Below are positions 21,060 through 34,150 of a stretch of DNA of 64,000 bases, in pieces. Origin of the DNA: Sycobia sp. Sy_11 (lineage: Eukaryota; Arthropoda; Insecta; Hymenoptera; Epichrysomallidae). The notes beneath the pieces are model-generated. The model did not search any database and was not told the origin of the DNA. It saw nothing but the letters and a program-made list of their open reading frames with translations. Both the position numbers and the translations under genes were made by a program. The stretch covers positions 5,644,501 through 5,708,500 of the forward strand of contig JACCIC010000015.1 of NCBI GenBank assembly GCA_018907035.1, in the 5' to 3' direction. The number at the start of each line of letters is the position of its first letter. Position 1 is the stretch's first letter.

Positions 21060-24000
21060 GTAAAGCGTGACTTGAAAATCATGGGAAACATGCCATCCTC
21101 GTTCTTCGTCATTGGCAACATTTTAATTTTTCTCAGATTTACGTAAAACTATTACATTTGTATTTTCAATCCAAGTTATGAAAATTATAATATTTTGATT
21201 ATTTTTATTAGGTCTATTGTTTCAATGGTTATTTGTTTATAATCAATTAATCTTTCAATCATCCGGAAACTTTAATACACGTGCTATTAAGATATTCTTC
21301 TTTAAAAGCACGATCACAGCTCTTTTATCGAGCGATTATAATTCTACTTGACATTCTCACTTTAAGATTACTGAATTTAATTGTATGTTTCATTATTATT
21401 ACTATTGTCCAAGGATGCATAAGATGACAATGAAATGTCAACTTTGTCCCCTCGCAGGAATTTAGACGGATAGGCTTATTCGTATAATACTTAACTTTCT
21501 TCGTTTTATTATATATTATACTTTTATAATTATTTACTGTTAATCCTCATGTTCTCAAACTCATAAACCTATATCACATGAAGTATCAGTATAACGTATT
21601 TTACCTTGAAATGTACTTATAAGTAATATTAGCACAATACTGACATGAGAAAATTCTAATAAAGAATTTTCTAGGAAGGATCCAAAATTTCATCAAACTG
21701 AGATGTTTAAAGAAGGATTAGGTAATTCTATTAAACATATTTTTATAATTAACTTTTCATAATGCAAATTTTTTTATTAATAACTAATTTTATAATGAAT
21801 GTTATTATTATGAATATGAGAAAACTTTAAATAATAATAAAGTACTAAGAGTTAAGTTTCTTTTTAAATTGGAAATGCCCAAAATATATAAAACTCCTTT
21901 TTTCGTATTAGAGTAAATATGAATAATATAATTAATAAAATTTTCATTGCTTTAGTTAGTAAAAATTTAATTTATTAAGAAATTAAATGCAATTATTGAG
22001 ACTAGATTATCGCTAAATTTTGCAAAATATAAGAATAAAATTATTAAACGTCCAATTATTAGTGTAAACGTAGTATGTGATAAAAATCTTTTTTTCATAT
22101 TAAAAATAGTTTATTTAAAATATGAATAGTATTGTGATTTGTAAATGGTTAGTTCCAGAATTCAGTAATTATTTTTTTGTTAGCGATATTTTTCTCAGAA
22201 TATGGCTATAACGTACATTAGGTGTGAGAAGTATGATCTCACGTTAGCGCTGCATTGACGGCTCATAATAGGACACTTATTCACTCTGAAAGCGGCCGTA
22301 AAGTGTCAACTTTTGGTACGGAGTACACAATATACATTTAATATGATCAGTATATAACTTTATAAGTGAATGTATTATATACAATTGCTTCAGAAATAAG
22401 TAAAAGAAAATGTTATTTGACTCTTCAGGTGAAACATACAAACATACATACATATATGTATGAAATCGCTACTCTCGATTTCTTTCGACGTGAAACTTTT
22501 TAAAACAACTAAGGCGACCTCCCTCTCTCGATGGAAGAATCTGAAACTGTTCGTTTCCCATATTGTCTGCCATCCTCCACAGCAAGCATTTGCCCTCAGA
22601 ATCCTGAATTCTCCGATATATAATTCCGATAAGAAATTGAGACAAGAAATATTGCTTCTTTCAAGAATATTCAATTTTTCAGCCCTGTCTCCGTAGATGT
22701 AATTCACCGCATTAATGGAGCGATCGACGAATTCGCGTTAAAAATCAAATTAACCATCGTTCGATGCGCGACTATGATTCATTTACAAATATTATGTATA
22801 TCCTTTTCTGAAACAATTCAAAGGTAATTTAAAAGAAATTTAAAAACAACACTAAATCCTGTTAAATTTAATAAAATTGTAACTTTCGAAAAAAAAAATA
22901 CATTTTGATTTTCAGAAATAAAATTGCTACTACTACGAATTTTTATGTTCGCACTTATAATTATAATTCTTCTCTTCTTCTCCAATATAATCCAACGAAC
23001 TTTTTTTTCTTTAATTCTCATTTATTTTTTAAAACATTTCAGATTCCGATAAAAAATGTCTTCGATCTCTTCAATATTTCATTACACCGTTAATATTGAC
23101 TCTAATAAGGGGCGAGTCCTAAAATAATAAAATGTATTTCACAATTTAATGTCAAAATTACTATAAATATTTGTATGACTACCAAGTAAAATCATGCCGT
23201 ATCTTAATAAATCAAAGATTGAATTATTAACATTGTTAATTACAAATTAATTATTACAAATTATTCCATGAGTCTGTAATTTATTAACTTAGGGAACGCG
23301 CAATTTTTACTTAATAATAATAGTAGTTTTTAATAATAATAATAATAATAATAGTTTTGACCTTATATTATGGATTATGTTTTATAATTTCTCGAGTCTT
23401 GTACTCTCATCCCTAGCTGTTGAATTAAATTATACGTCTTGAAGAGGGATTTCTATGGGACGTTGAAATACCGGCAGAACAAAATTAAAAACATAAGAAA
23501 AATAGTTCTTTGTGATCAAATCTTAATGAAGAATTGTGTTTTCTTACTCGCATATTTGTCGAAATACGTAGAAATCTTGTCACAAGGGTAAATATGCATA
23601 TAAATGCTACAAAAAAAAGATTTGTCAATACTGATCATCATCATTGATTGTCATTACTTACTCTTACAAACGAACGTTTCCTGTATTTAATATCTGTTTT
23701 TTTTTTATTTGTCATCCTTATGGATAATATTAAAATATCAAAATTAACTTTTACCCATAATGCACTCGAAGTTATTTTGCAATAAAACTGATAAATACGT
23801 CTGCAATAAAATAACATTACGTCTACATATTCTGCATATCTCTACAACGAGCATATTGTTCCTAATAATTTTTATATAACAATTTTTATTGGCTAACCTT
23901 TCCTGTCACGTTCACATGTTTGTTCGCGCACTGAGGAATTAATATTTCTGTTATAAATGGCATAATGTACAATTCAAATCATCGTATTGACGTTAGAATG

Positions 24001-24640
24001 CAGAAATTATTGTAGTCAGAAAACGCACTTTTATTGTCGCAAAATCTTTATATTGTTCTTTCACTTTTTATTCGAACGCAAAAATATTCCTTTTCCTAAG
24101 AAACCATATGCTTAAAAATCTTGGCTAACCAAAGTATTAATGGTTTCTCAAACTATCCATGATATATTCGTGCCTTAAACGTTCAGCAAAGTTAAATGTT
24201 TTCTCATTATGTAAACGATATCTTTTTAATTTATATGCTAAATTTCAATTATTTTAATATGTAGTACGCTTATATATTATAAAAAAAATAATCGCAATAT
24301 TTTTATACCGCCATGATTAAGGAAGAAATTATTAACAAAGAATTTAGCAGCGTTGCCAAAAATACAGATAGAAAATAAAAAAATAACCGGGTTTTCAAAA
24401 AATTTTGATTTATATTTTTCACACACATAAATAACAGAATAATTAGATATTATCCCTGTCGCACGAAGAGTTTTTAAATGAACTTGATATATCCTTCAAA
24501 TATCCATAATAGCCTGATAACTGTAACAATCTAATATCTAAAACAGTCGATCCAGCGCCTGTTTATTTCCAAAATTGATACACTTGGCTGTCGAACTAAT
24601 CGTCGCTTAAACTCCCACCTTATCGAATTTTCGCATGTTA
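21060..24640. other. AT-rich DNA, nothing firmly recognised
   Basis: A slightly higher-complexity patch at 22460-22700 has open frames on both strands (minus: LYIGEFRILRANACCGG; plus: SHIVCHPPQQAFALR) without splice or start support. An (AAT)n run lies at 23329-23353. No other feature seen. Confidence 0.35.
23329..23353. repeat. (AAT)n microsatellite
   Basis: About eight AAT/ATA units. Confidence 0.85.
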
Positions 24641-25023
24641 GTTGTGTATGAACAATGTATAATATTTGCGTCCCTAGCACTCGAATCGGAATCTCGACGG
24701 AAAGCGATGACGATGCTGGTTGGATTTACGGTCAGGAGTCAAGGGGAACGGGAAATTCGCCCGAGCTCGAAGCCGAGGATAGAGCAGTAAAACATTATAC
24801 TCCCGCGCCCAACGAAAAGCGCAAACGTGCTACGAGATAGAAAGAGAGGGAGAGAGACGGACAGAGGAAGAGAGAGATAAACGAATGTAGACATCCGCCG
24901 CAGAAATATGCAAGAGAGGGCGAAGGGTGGGAGAGAGGGAGGGAGGCGAAACTCGATGCAAATCTGAGGCGCGTCAGTGTCGCTGAAACAAGGCGGGGAA
25001 AACAGCGAGTGAAGTTTAGAGCA

Positions 25024-25065
25024 TATATACGAGTGTCCTCGCACCTTGGAATTCAGTACTCAGTA
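25024..25065 (+). promoter_or_regulatory. Core promoter: TATA box plus initiator
   Basis: TATATA at 25024-25029 is followed by TCAGTA at 25053-25058 and again at 25060-25065. If the A of the first TCAGTA is +1, the TATA begins at -31, the classical insect arrangement. Downstream are a short upstream ORF (ATGGCAAAGGGGTAG at 25070) and a GA-rich leader. Confidence 0.5.
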
Positions 25066-25086
25066 CTTAATGGCAAAGGGGTAGAC

Positions 25087-25089
<3 letters not shown>

Positions 25090-25125
<36 letters not shown>
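25090..25125. repeat. (GA)n microsatellite
   Basis: About 15 GA units with an AAA interruption. Confidence 0.9.
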
Positions 25126-25320
25126 TGGGAGGGAGGGAGAGAGAGAACTCGCAAAACGTAATTGCACGGCCTCCTCGGCACGCGCTCGTCACCGAGTGGT
25201 CGCATCTTAGATGGTGTAGTTTTGAGGAGGAGATTTTTGGCCTGCATGATGTATCTGCTTGTAACATTCGCGGATGTCTCCATGTAGGAATGTTTTTCGA
25301 AAAAAAATATCGATAAGATT

Positions 25321-25870
25321 CGCTTCTGTCTGCAGTTTACTTAAAAAAAATTAATATATTTATTCAAAGTTAATTTGAGAATTCGAGATGAATTTGTACT
25401 GAGAGTAAGAAAAAAAAAATTTTCTGCTACGCTCCAAATCACTATTGGCCTCAATCAAGTGTGTGAATGGTAAAATAGAAAATCGTACATATAAATTTCG
25501 TTGACCTTTTTTATTTTACACTTGTAAAAAAAACAATTATAATTTGAAACTACAGTTAATTTTCCATTGAGAATAATATAAAAGAAAACGAGTTTTATAA
25601 CAATTCTGTGTGTATGTCAATGAAGGCATGTAAAAATTTCAAATTAAAATATTTCATAATTTTTTTACAATATTCTCTTTACAATTTGAAATTGAAATAT
25701 GTATTAATTTTTTTTTGTTTTCACCACCTTTCTTAGACCTAGGGATGTACAAACAATCATATTATTACAAAATTTCGACTTGACGGAATACAGCTGTGCA
25801 TTATTTAAATAGTAAGAAAGTCTCCTAAAATAAAAATCAACTTACAAACCAATTTTGGATTATATTTTAT
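25321..25870. other. AT-rich DNA, nothing recognised
   Basis: No supported feature. A minus-strand GTAAGT at about 25841-25846 has only a 15-codon frame before it. Confidence 0.45.
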
Positions 25871-26300
25871 ACCAAAGACGCACCCACGGAATCATCGGCG
25901 AAGCGCGACATTTTTCAAACTAAAACGTCATCGGTGATGATTTTTGACGAGCACGTTCAGATCATCAGTAATTGAACCGAGAGTGGGCGCTTTGCCGATT
26001 CCCCTAGTTCGAAAAGAGGCCTCGCTGATGAAAGATTTCCCACCACCCTTTCGCCCCCACCCCCCAACCCCCCGCCCAACGACACTCGAGCGAATTTCCG
26101 GCTTTCGCCTCTCGCCCCAGACGCAAGTCTGCGCGCTAACGCTCGCGCACTCGTTTGCTAATAGCTCGCGCTGCTGATAAATATTCATGTAATGAGAGCC
26201 GTAGAACGGGGGAGCAGAGGCCGAGGAAGCGTTCCGAGGCGCAGCGTATAGAATTAGCCTCGCGTACTAAAAATCGTTCGCCTACGGCGGAGCCTCGTTA
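25871..26300. other. GC-rich patch with C-runs
   Basis: CpG-rich, with CCCCC runs at 26041-26080. Both strands are open by composition. Possible regulatory element. Confidence 0.35.
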
Positions 26301-29300
26301 ATGTTTTGAAAATAGAAATAAAATCGATGGTATTGGCTAATTACCGTTGGGCTGCGTTTATATCCAAGATTTGCGAGGTAGAGGATCTAGAATTTAACGA
26401 ATTGGATAGTATTCAAAATACTTCAGGAAAAAAAAAGCTGTAAAAAATTAATCGTAATCTCGTTCCAAGATTGACAGTCGTTTGAGAGAAGCATTTCTTA
26501 AAATCGACGAGAGCCATTGCTATATTTTCTCTGCATTAGGAAGCTGTTCGTTTATTTGCAAGAAAATTTTGATTAAATATATTATCTTATTATAATGTGG
26601 AGTTTGTATAAATAATTGCAGGCCTGCGCGTTTCTGTAAATACGCACACAAAAATACAACGCCACTTAACGAACCAGCGAAATTTTTTAGTTAGAACCTG
26701 TAAGATCGAATGCATTATTTATGACTATCCTATCCTATATTACAGCCTCCTCTGATAAACACTCGAAGCCGTTCTCGGAATAATTTCTATGAATATTTAT
26801 GTTTGATAATTCGCGGTTACTTAAACATAAGATACTGAACGATAGTGTGTAAAATAAATTGCACGCTATCTATAAAGTAGGCTTTCTTCTTATACCATTT
26901 CTCTGGAACTAAATGATTATTTTACGTAAGTACGTTTGCAATGAACATTAGCTGTTTTCGCTAATGCCTTAAACATTAAAATAATACGGAAATAATGGGC
27001 CTGAACTATAAGTATATATTATTTCGTTGTTTGAGACAGCCATGAATATTCGAAGAATATGAAAACGACTGGGAAAAACATACTTTCAGATAATAAACGT
27101 ATGCCAACTGAATCATCATATAATCCATGCCGACCCTCTTCCTTTAATAAAAACTTTCAATAAAGAAGAATCGACTTCTTGTACCGTCGCCGTCGCCCGC
27201 CGCCCGCCGCCCGCCGCGCCGTCTTGCTTAAATTGTGCAAAACTTGTTTTAACAAGATAATTTTCACCTTCCGCATTATGAACTTACAAAGCACGGATAA
27301 TGAGCGCAAAGTATCTCGCAAAGTATTTAAAGCAGATTTACAGGGGCCGGGGCGCGGCTACGAGGAAAAATTTATCAAAAAGAAATGGCGGGGGAGGCGT
27401 GGGGGGGGGAAGTTTTTTTCCGCAATAATTCTATGAAACTTGAGATAAGTGGAGAGAAATTAAGCGGCTTACCGAACAATTTAGAACCGTTATATAAAAT
27501 GGAAAATCTTAAAAAAAAATCAAATTAAATGTTAAATGATATTTTCTTTAAATGTTGCAGTTAATTTCGAGATTGTTTTTTGAGGTTTGTTGAGAGTGAT
27601 CTTAGTGAATGTTTGTAACTTTCTATTGTACCGCTGATGTTTCTGCATACAGAATTCAATTTTCAACAATGATTCCTCGAAAAGTTCAATTTCAACGAAA
27701 AGCCTCCGTGAGACTTCTTCATTTCTATAGATACGAACTGTTTGCGACATACGCATGAAAAATAAAATCATCGTTCATTACGAAATCTTGACGAATGCCT
27801 ATCGACGTAAAGCAAAAAAATATTTTTGAGGAAAAAAAAACATCGAAAACCCTGCGAATTAAACTGAACCAGACGTTATTCGGCCACCAATGTTTTTAGC
27901 CACCCGCTAGATTTACAAAGTTACAATCAGCTCTCAGTATCCGATTTCGTAAGCAGAGCTAAATCTCATCTTACTCGACGAGATCAAGCGTATTGGCAGA
28001 AATCACTACAAATGCCTTATTACAGGCCGGCGGAACGTCAGCGGACAGAGGCTTCTGTGCGCTCCCTTTTTTTTACTGGCCGAGGTTCTACGGGAATTAC
28101 TCTGTAATAAAACCAACGTGAAAACAAACTCAAACGAAAAAACAAAAAATAAAAAAGTAAAAAATAAACGTTTGCTGTACTCTGTAATTGGACCGCGACA
28201 TGGGAGCTTTTTGTTTTACCTCATCTTCTTCTCCCTGCTAGTAAATTTGAAAAAAAAAACTCGTTGTCATCGGATTATTTAAATAACGCTGATCCGACTT
28301 TATTTTTATTTCATTTATGAGAATTCAGCGATTGTATCTTTTTTTTGGTGTATATTTTTTTTATAGATTTACAAAGATAACAATTAATAAATTAAATAAC
28401 AAAAGCTTAATTCAGAAATATATAACTACTGCTGATTTGATTTACTTCATTAGATGGATATTGATTCAATATTATTAAATATTAGATTTTTAAATACCTT
28501 TATAGCCCTAAGTGAATTTCATGCCAAGTCAGGATTATAATTTATTTTCTGTAATTGTTCAATAAAATACATTACAGATTCCAATAAAAAATATTATTAA
28601 TACTTCAAAGATACATAAATGGTCATTTGCATTGATTGCTAAGATCTTATTCAATAAGCTGATTAGTATCAAAATATAAATGCACTATTTATATTCAACT
28701 TATGAAGTTTTAGATGCGTTGGGAATTTTAAATAATTATAGCATTTTTTAAAAAACGCTGAATTTCAATATTTTTTATTTTTCATGCATATTGGAATAAA
28801 CATCTAAAATCGAACAAATAACAAATAAAATGAATGATATATGTATTAAATAAAATATTTCTTTTTATAAATTGTTCCTTTTATAAATGTATGCACAACG
28901 TTATTGAAACGAATTGAGAAAATAAATGCCTTTTCCCTAACTGAAATTGTTTACCATATCATAAACAAATTAATGGCGCTTAAGAGACTGGTATAAAATA
29001 AAAACTTGTGGAAAATTTTCTCTAAAGTGACAGAAAAAACACACTATTATTATCTAAACTAGCCCGAAATTCTAATAAACAACAAATCTTACTTAAGTAG
29101 ACAAGGCAAACGTATAGCCTGACGTAGCTTATATTCGCTTGGCACATAATATTTTTCATACGCTCTCTACTTATAGCGGATTTCTGCGCCAATTCTACCG
29201 TTCTCAATCATTTTTCAAGGGCATCGTCGATAGATATGGTTCGATCTGATACATCTGTGCAATTCTTTATGAGGGCCATATATTAGCGGTATACTCTTGG

Positions 29301-29905
29301 TACTATTATTAGTGGTATCGTAATCCCCAAAATTGCGTATGCTGGAATAAAAGAGCAAGAATAAAAAACGAAATAAATTCAATCGCCGCACTGTTTCTAA
29401 TCGCGTCTCTTCAAAATTCTCGTTAAATTCCAATTCTTATTTTACTTTTAATTTTATTATGAACCCGGCTGTTTTCGAAAACACACTCTCTACAGTGAGA
29501 GATGTCAACAGTTTTTTTATCAGCCTTAAAACATAGACTACGGTTGGATTCTTAGCTCCTACTTATATACAAATGACATTTCGACTCTCGTGTTTTCGTA
29601 AATTAAATTTATTTGATAAAAATGTATAAAAAATTTCATATGATGTGTATATACTAAGCCTTTCTTATACGATTTTGCACACCGCCCACGAGGTAAGTAG
29701 TTAGGTGCGCTGATTGATTTGGAAGATCCGAATAAATTGTAAAATTACTAAAATGACAAGATAACTTTTAGAAATTCATAACATTAAAAAACATCAGAAC
29801 AAATGTATAAATGTTTGATGTACATAAATGTATAAAAGTGAATTTATAAAATTAGCCTAAAGATTTTAATTTCTTTAAATGTAAATTATAACTAAATAAT
29901 TATAA
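26301..29905. other. Mostly AT-rich DNA without a supported gene
   Basis: A minus-strand frame at 27532-27771 (RLFVEIELFEESLLKIEF) has a coding-like look but no start, splice or homology support. A GC-only minisatellite lies at 27185-27222. Nothing else was recognised. Confidence 0.3.
27185..27222. repeat. CGCC-based GC-only minisatellite
   Basis: Repeats of CCGCCCG/CCGTCG in an otherwise AT-rich area. Confidence 0.8.
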
Positions 29906-29909
29906 CAAT

Positions 29910-30402
29910 TTAATTTAATAAATATTTTTAGCGGTTTTACAGTCTTGATACTACAATATATTATACTAATATAATGACAGTCAGACTGTCCTTCTTTATT
30001 ATCACCCCCTAGAAATTTGAAATATAAATTACTATCTAAAAATAAAATAAAATTAAGTTAATAAGTTATTAAGTTAGTAATTACTAACAGTTAATTCGTC
30101 AAAAATGAATCGTAGCGGTTTGAAACGTTGGACATCTGAGATAAATTTAAATTTTAGGTGGTGGAGGTAGTCAGGTTGTCCTTTGCTAACATAGAATATA
30201 GTTCATTTTTATTATTTTTAATTTTTAATCTAATTTTATTTTATTTTCAGTAGTAATTTCTATTTCATATTCTCAGGAGATGATTATAAATACGGACAGT
30301 CTGACTGTTTCTTATATTAGTCTAATAATTCTATTATATTAGTATAATATATTATAGTATAAAGACTGTAAGCCCAATAAAAATATTTATTAATTTAATT
30401 CA
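29910..30402. mobile_element. Foldback/MITE-like element with about 150-bp imperfect inverted arms
   Basis: The left arm (about 29910-30060) and the reverse complement of the right arm (about 30225-30402) align over their length. Shared strings include TTAATAAATATTTTTA, TTACAGTCTT, TATTATACTAATATAAT, CAGTCAGACTGTCC and AAAATAAAATAAAATTA. The right arm has an extra segment of about 23 bp that repeats ACTAATATAA. The central 160 bp codes for nothing recognisable, contains a perfect 16-bp palindrome (30073-30088) and a third partial copy of the AGTCAGACTGTCCT motif (about 30172). Weaker symmetry may extend outward to 29867 and 30470. No transposase, so non-autonomous; superfamily unknown because target duplications are not clear. 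Confidence 0.7.
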
Positions 30403-30529
30403 GAACACTCGATATAAGCATAATTTTTAATGTTTAGAACAATTTATTAATATTCGAAATGAAATTAAAATCGTATTACGTATACGTAATAGGAGTTCAC
30501 AAGCAACGTAAGTAGGGAGGTACCTAATC

Positions 30530-30576
<47 letters not shown>
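30530..30576. repeat. (TA)n microsatellite
   Basis: About 23 TA units, directly left of a GC island. Confidence 0.95.
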
Positions 30577-30578
<2 letters not shown>

Positions 30579-30589
30579 ATAAAAGAGTG

Positions 30590-30918
30590 GAATCCTCATA
30601 TATATTCGAAGAAGGTGTCGTATTTGAGGCAAAGGAGACGCGCCGGTGAGACGCGGAAATTTCCAGAAAAAAATTCTTGCGCCCCAGGCCCCACCTCCTC
30701 CACTCGATCCTCCTCCTCCTCCTCCTCCCTGGCGAATATCTGGTGACGGATGTAAAACCGAAGACCGCCGTCGTCCGCCTCCTCCAACCCTCCTCCCTCC
30801 GTCACCCGCCATGTATTAGCCGGTGGCGCGGCAATGGAATCACGCGCCTCTTATCAAACGTCCTAAGAGATTTCCCTAGAGGGACGTCTTCGGAACGCGA
30901 TTCTCTCCTACACTCCTA

Positions 30919-30965
<47 letters not shown>

Positions 30966-31372
30966 TTCGACCTATCTTTCTCCCATCCGCGGGACGCTTC
31001 TCTTTCTCCCGCTTGCTCCCATCCCGCCCCCGACCTCTTCTACTCGGTCCGACTAATCAAACTTTCGCCACGTCGATGCGGCTATTCTTCGCGCAACGTG
31101 CTCCCCCACTCTACTTCTTTGGGTCCTGGCACGTATCGCTCAGACGTGTCAGTGAGGTGGGGGGGGGGCGTGACGCATTTATTACCGTATCTTATACGGA
31201 GCTCCCGTTATTTTTTGCGGTTTGTTTTTTTTCAACCTCGGGCTATAGAGGCTCTCGGTGCCGCTGACATTCAAGATGGGCGATCATCGCTGGTACGGCA
31301 GGTCGTCCTATTTTTTTGCGACGAACACGTTCTAATAGTAGTCCTAGTCGTAACGGCAGCGCTAATAATACA
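30590..31372 (+). promoter_or_regulatory. GC-rich island upstream of a possible signal-peptide exon
   Basis: A CpG-rich block with a pyrimidine-rich core, ending directly before the ATG at 31373. It would be the promoter and 5' leader of that gene. No TATA box was found close to a plausible start site, so the function is inferred from position and composition. Confidence 0.35.
30922..30966. repeat. (TC)n microsatellite
   Basis: About 20 TC units with one TG interruption. Confidence 0.9.
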
Positions 31373-31424
31373 ATGAATACATTTCAGCGCGTGTCCTTCC
31401 TGTGGGCAACAATAATGTGTCTCG
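31373..31424 (+). CDS. Candidate first coding exon encoding a signal peptide
   Basis: ATG in good context (A at -3) begins MNTFQRVSFLWATIMCL, a short polar start followed by a hydrophobic core. The frame runs into a donor (CTCG|GTAAATG) after 17 codons plus one base. The exon sits at the 3' edge of a GC island, the usual place for an insect first coding exon before a long intron. The next exon must begin with two bases; the candidate at 40359 does. If real, the gene makes a secreted or cell-surface protein. Short, with no homology evidence. Confidence 0.33.
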
Positions 31425-33300
31425 GTAAATGACTTTTTCAATTATTCGGATTTTACATAATCGTATGTTTATAAAAATTTCAAATACGTAAAGAGCAATA
31501 GATCGCAATTTTTATCGTAACAACTATATAACAAAGCAGTTCACATTGAGCAATGTCGTTGTTAATTGAAATAAATATTTATATGATTCATCCTACACGA
31601 CTAGTTTATTTACATTAAGAAAAGATTTGCTTAAATCAATAAAATATTTATGAATTTAAAATAGTCTTTATTTAAGAGGAATCAAATGCAGTTTAATTTA
31701 AATACCCAAAAAAATTTTCACTGTTGGATATAAGTAGGAGAAATGGATAACCTATGGTGATCGAATAAATTTTACAACGAAGTCACTATCAATTGATTTG
31801 TAATTGAAAAGACATGTACACAAGCAGTCCATGTTTTGCAAAATATCTAATATATGAAATCTGACACAGTGTAGGAAAAGGGGTGAAAAAAGACCAAGGG
31901 AACTAAATTTATCTTATTATATTAAAAAGCAATATAACATAAAAAATTCCATACAAACATCTTAATTTGTAATTGATTGTATCGAGCAAGCGAAAAAGCC
32001 TCAACTTGCATTAACAATATACAAATAATTTATTGAATTATACTAACAATTAAAAATCTATAGCAATGAAATTGGTAAAATTCATATCTGAATCAAAATA
32101 TTCAAAATGTCATCAACATATTCAAAGATTCATTGACTCATTGATCGTCGCTTTAGAGAAATACATCTTACACTGGAACACCGAACAGTTGTACTTTACC
32201 ATACGAAAATATCCACAATCATAAAATTTTCAGAAATATCAGAAACATATCGGTGGATTAATTTTCAAACGCGAGGCGTCAGAAAAAATAAGCTGCATTA
32301 AAGATAAGCAAATAGCGCGCGTTTCGCCAAACAATAGATATCCACCGGTCTGTGAGATGAAAATTTTTTATAGGATCGTATCTCTCATATTTAAAAGGCG
32401 AATAATTTATGGTTATATATTTCCAGCGAATGCATTACGAATCTATGCCCGAGCTAAGGAAATCGTGCGGCTATATATAATTATTAATATAAGCTAATTA
32501 GATATTGATTGGTATAAGCATTTTCCAATACGCGTGGTCGCTTCCTTTTTATAAAGCTAAGACTAGTGTTTTCGTTCAAATTACTAAAATCTTGAAAGTG
32601 AAGCAAATATTTAAACCAGCCTTTTTGTTCTAAATTAACTCCGCTTTATTTCATACCTTATAATTGTCAAATTATTCCAAGTGATTTAAAGAAAAAAAAT
32701 TTATGGTAATATTTTATATGAAATACACAAATAAGATCAATCTATTAATCAAATGTAGTATTAAAATATCTGAATAGATTCGATAATCAAAGATATTAAA
32801 TCAAATTTTATAATAAGTTCATTAGCAATATCAACTGTGATTTGCATAATTTACGTGTCTTTATCAAATTTCAAACTTTTGATAAAATAATAATTGATAC
32901 GAAATGGTTTAAAAAATAAAATAAATCAATACAATATAATATTTGGGTCAATTGTAGGTTATAGAATGAAAGTAATAAACTATAATTAGAGTAAAAAAAA
33001 TTCATTGAAGCCAAATGCTCTCATATAAGCAAATCAATTGCAGCTTCGTTTTTCAAACAATTTTCCCGCTCTTCTTTAGCAGAGAAAATTTGATTTATCT
33101 ACCTGATGTAGAAATAATTTTTTATTTATACCCGAATAAAGACTTAATAGAATTAAATAAATGATTTTATCATTTTCTTTCATAAAGAAGCTTCACATTC
33201 ATGAAGGATATTTTTATTTTTTTTAGAAAACGACGTTCGAAATCTCCATTAATTTTTGTAGAAATTCCTTCGAAAGATCACGCAAAATATTAGCTTTCTC
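31425..33300. other. AT-rich DNA, nothing firmly recognised
   Basis: If the 31373 exon is real, this is the start of its intron. A plus-strand 3' splice-like string at about 32420-32435 is followed by RMHYESMPELRKSCGYI and a stop, too short to annotate. Confidence 0.35.
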
Positions 33301-33306
33301 ATTTTC

Positions 33307-33339
33307 ATGGCAAGAAAAATGGTGGATTTTTCTTGCCAT
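33307..33339. repeat. Perfect 14-bp hairpin
   Basis: ATGGCAAGAAAAAT and ATTTTTCTTGCCAT are exact complements separated by GGTGG. Confidence 0.85.
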
Positions 33340-33439
33340 TTTGAATCGATCGAACTTTTTCTCCAGTCGAACCATTAAAATACTAATGCATTTCTTCTTT
33401 ATAGAACCATTGCTTTACAGATGGACGCGCAGCAGTATT

Positions 33440-34150
33440 TAGAGACATTTCTCATCTTATCTGAATACTCAGATGCATTGATATGTGATTGATATTGATA
33501 CATTTCATTATCCAAAGATTCAAATACCTTGACATCAGCTTTGATACTCATACATTGATTACTCGGATATTCAGATAAATAGGTACTCAATGAATGTTCG
33601 CAGGTTCGGCTATGCCGGTCATATTTACTTAATTATAAGAAACATATTTAATTTTTTACTTCTTAATGAAAAATCATAATTAAGATATTTTTTATGACAA
33701 AATAAATAATATTATATTTAATTAATACAAAAATAACAATAATTTATTTTTTTCACGGCATGTGCAAAACTCTTTTCTTAGTGTGTTATGTACAGCAGCT
33801 AATAACAGCACAATCAACTGTTTGCATGCCTATGTACTTGTAAGCGATGAAATAGTACCTCTATCGACCGGTAGGTGGTAATCTATAGATTTTCGACACG
33901 ACGGACGATGAAAGATCAAGAATTCGAATACGAATGTTCTAAATGAATCTTTTTCTATGCATACACTTAAATTGTATATAATAAAGGCATATTCAAATTT
34001 CGAAATTCTTATTTTCGTATAACTGCTCTCTTATTTTTACATGATATAAATCGAATATCCTAGTTTTCCGTTACCGGTTATCCGAATATCTTAACTTTTA
34101 ATGTAGTTAAAACTTTCGATTTTTTTATTCCGATAGTCAAACTTTCAAAT
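33440..34150. repeat. Second degenerate GAATATCC/GGATATTC-rich stretch
   Basis: Variants such as ACTCGGATATTCAGAT, CGAATATCCTAG and TTATCCGAATATC recur irregularly, as at 17700-18340. No coding frame. Confidence 0.3.

Larger units (their letters stand above)
24640..25320 (+). other. GC-rich island around a TATA/Inr promoter
   Basis: CpG and purine-rich DNA around the core promoter at 25024-25058. Downstream lies a (GA)n array and short frames; no coding exon could be fixed. Confidence 0.4.
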
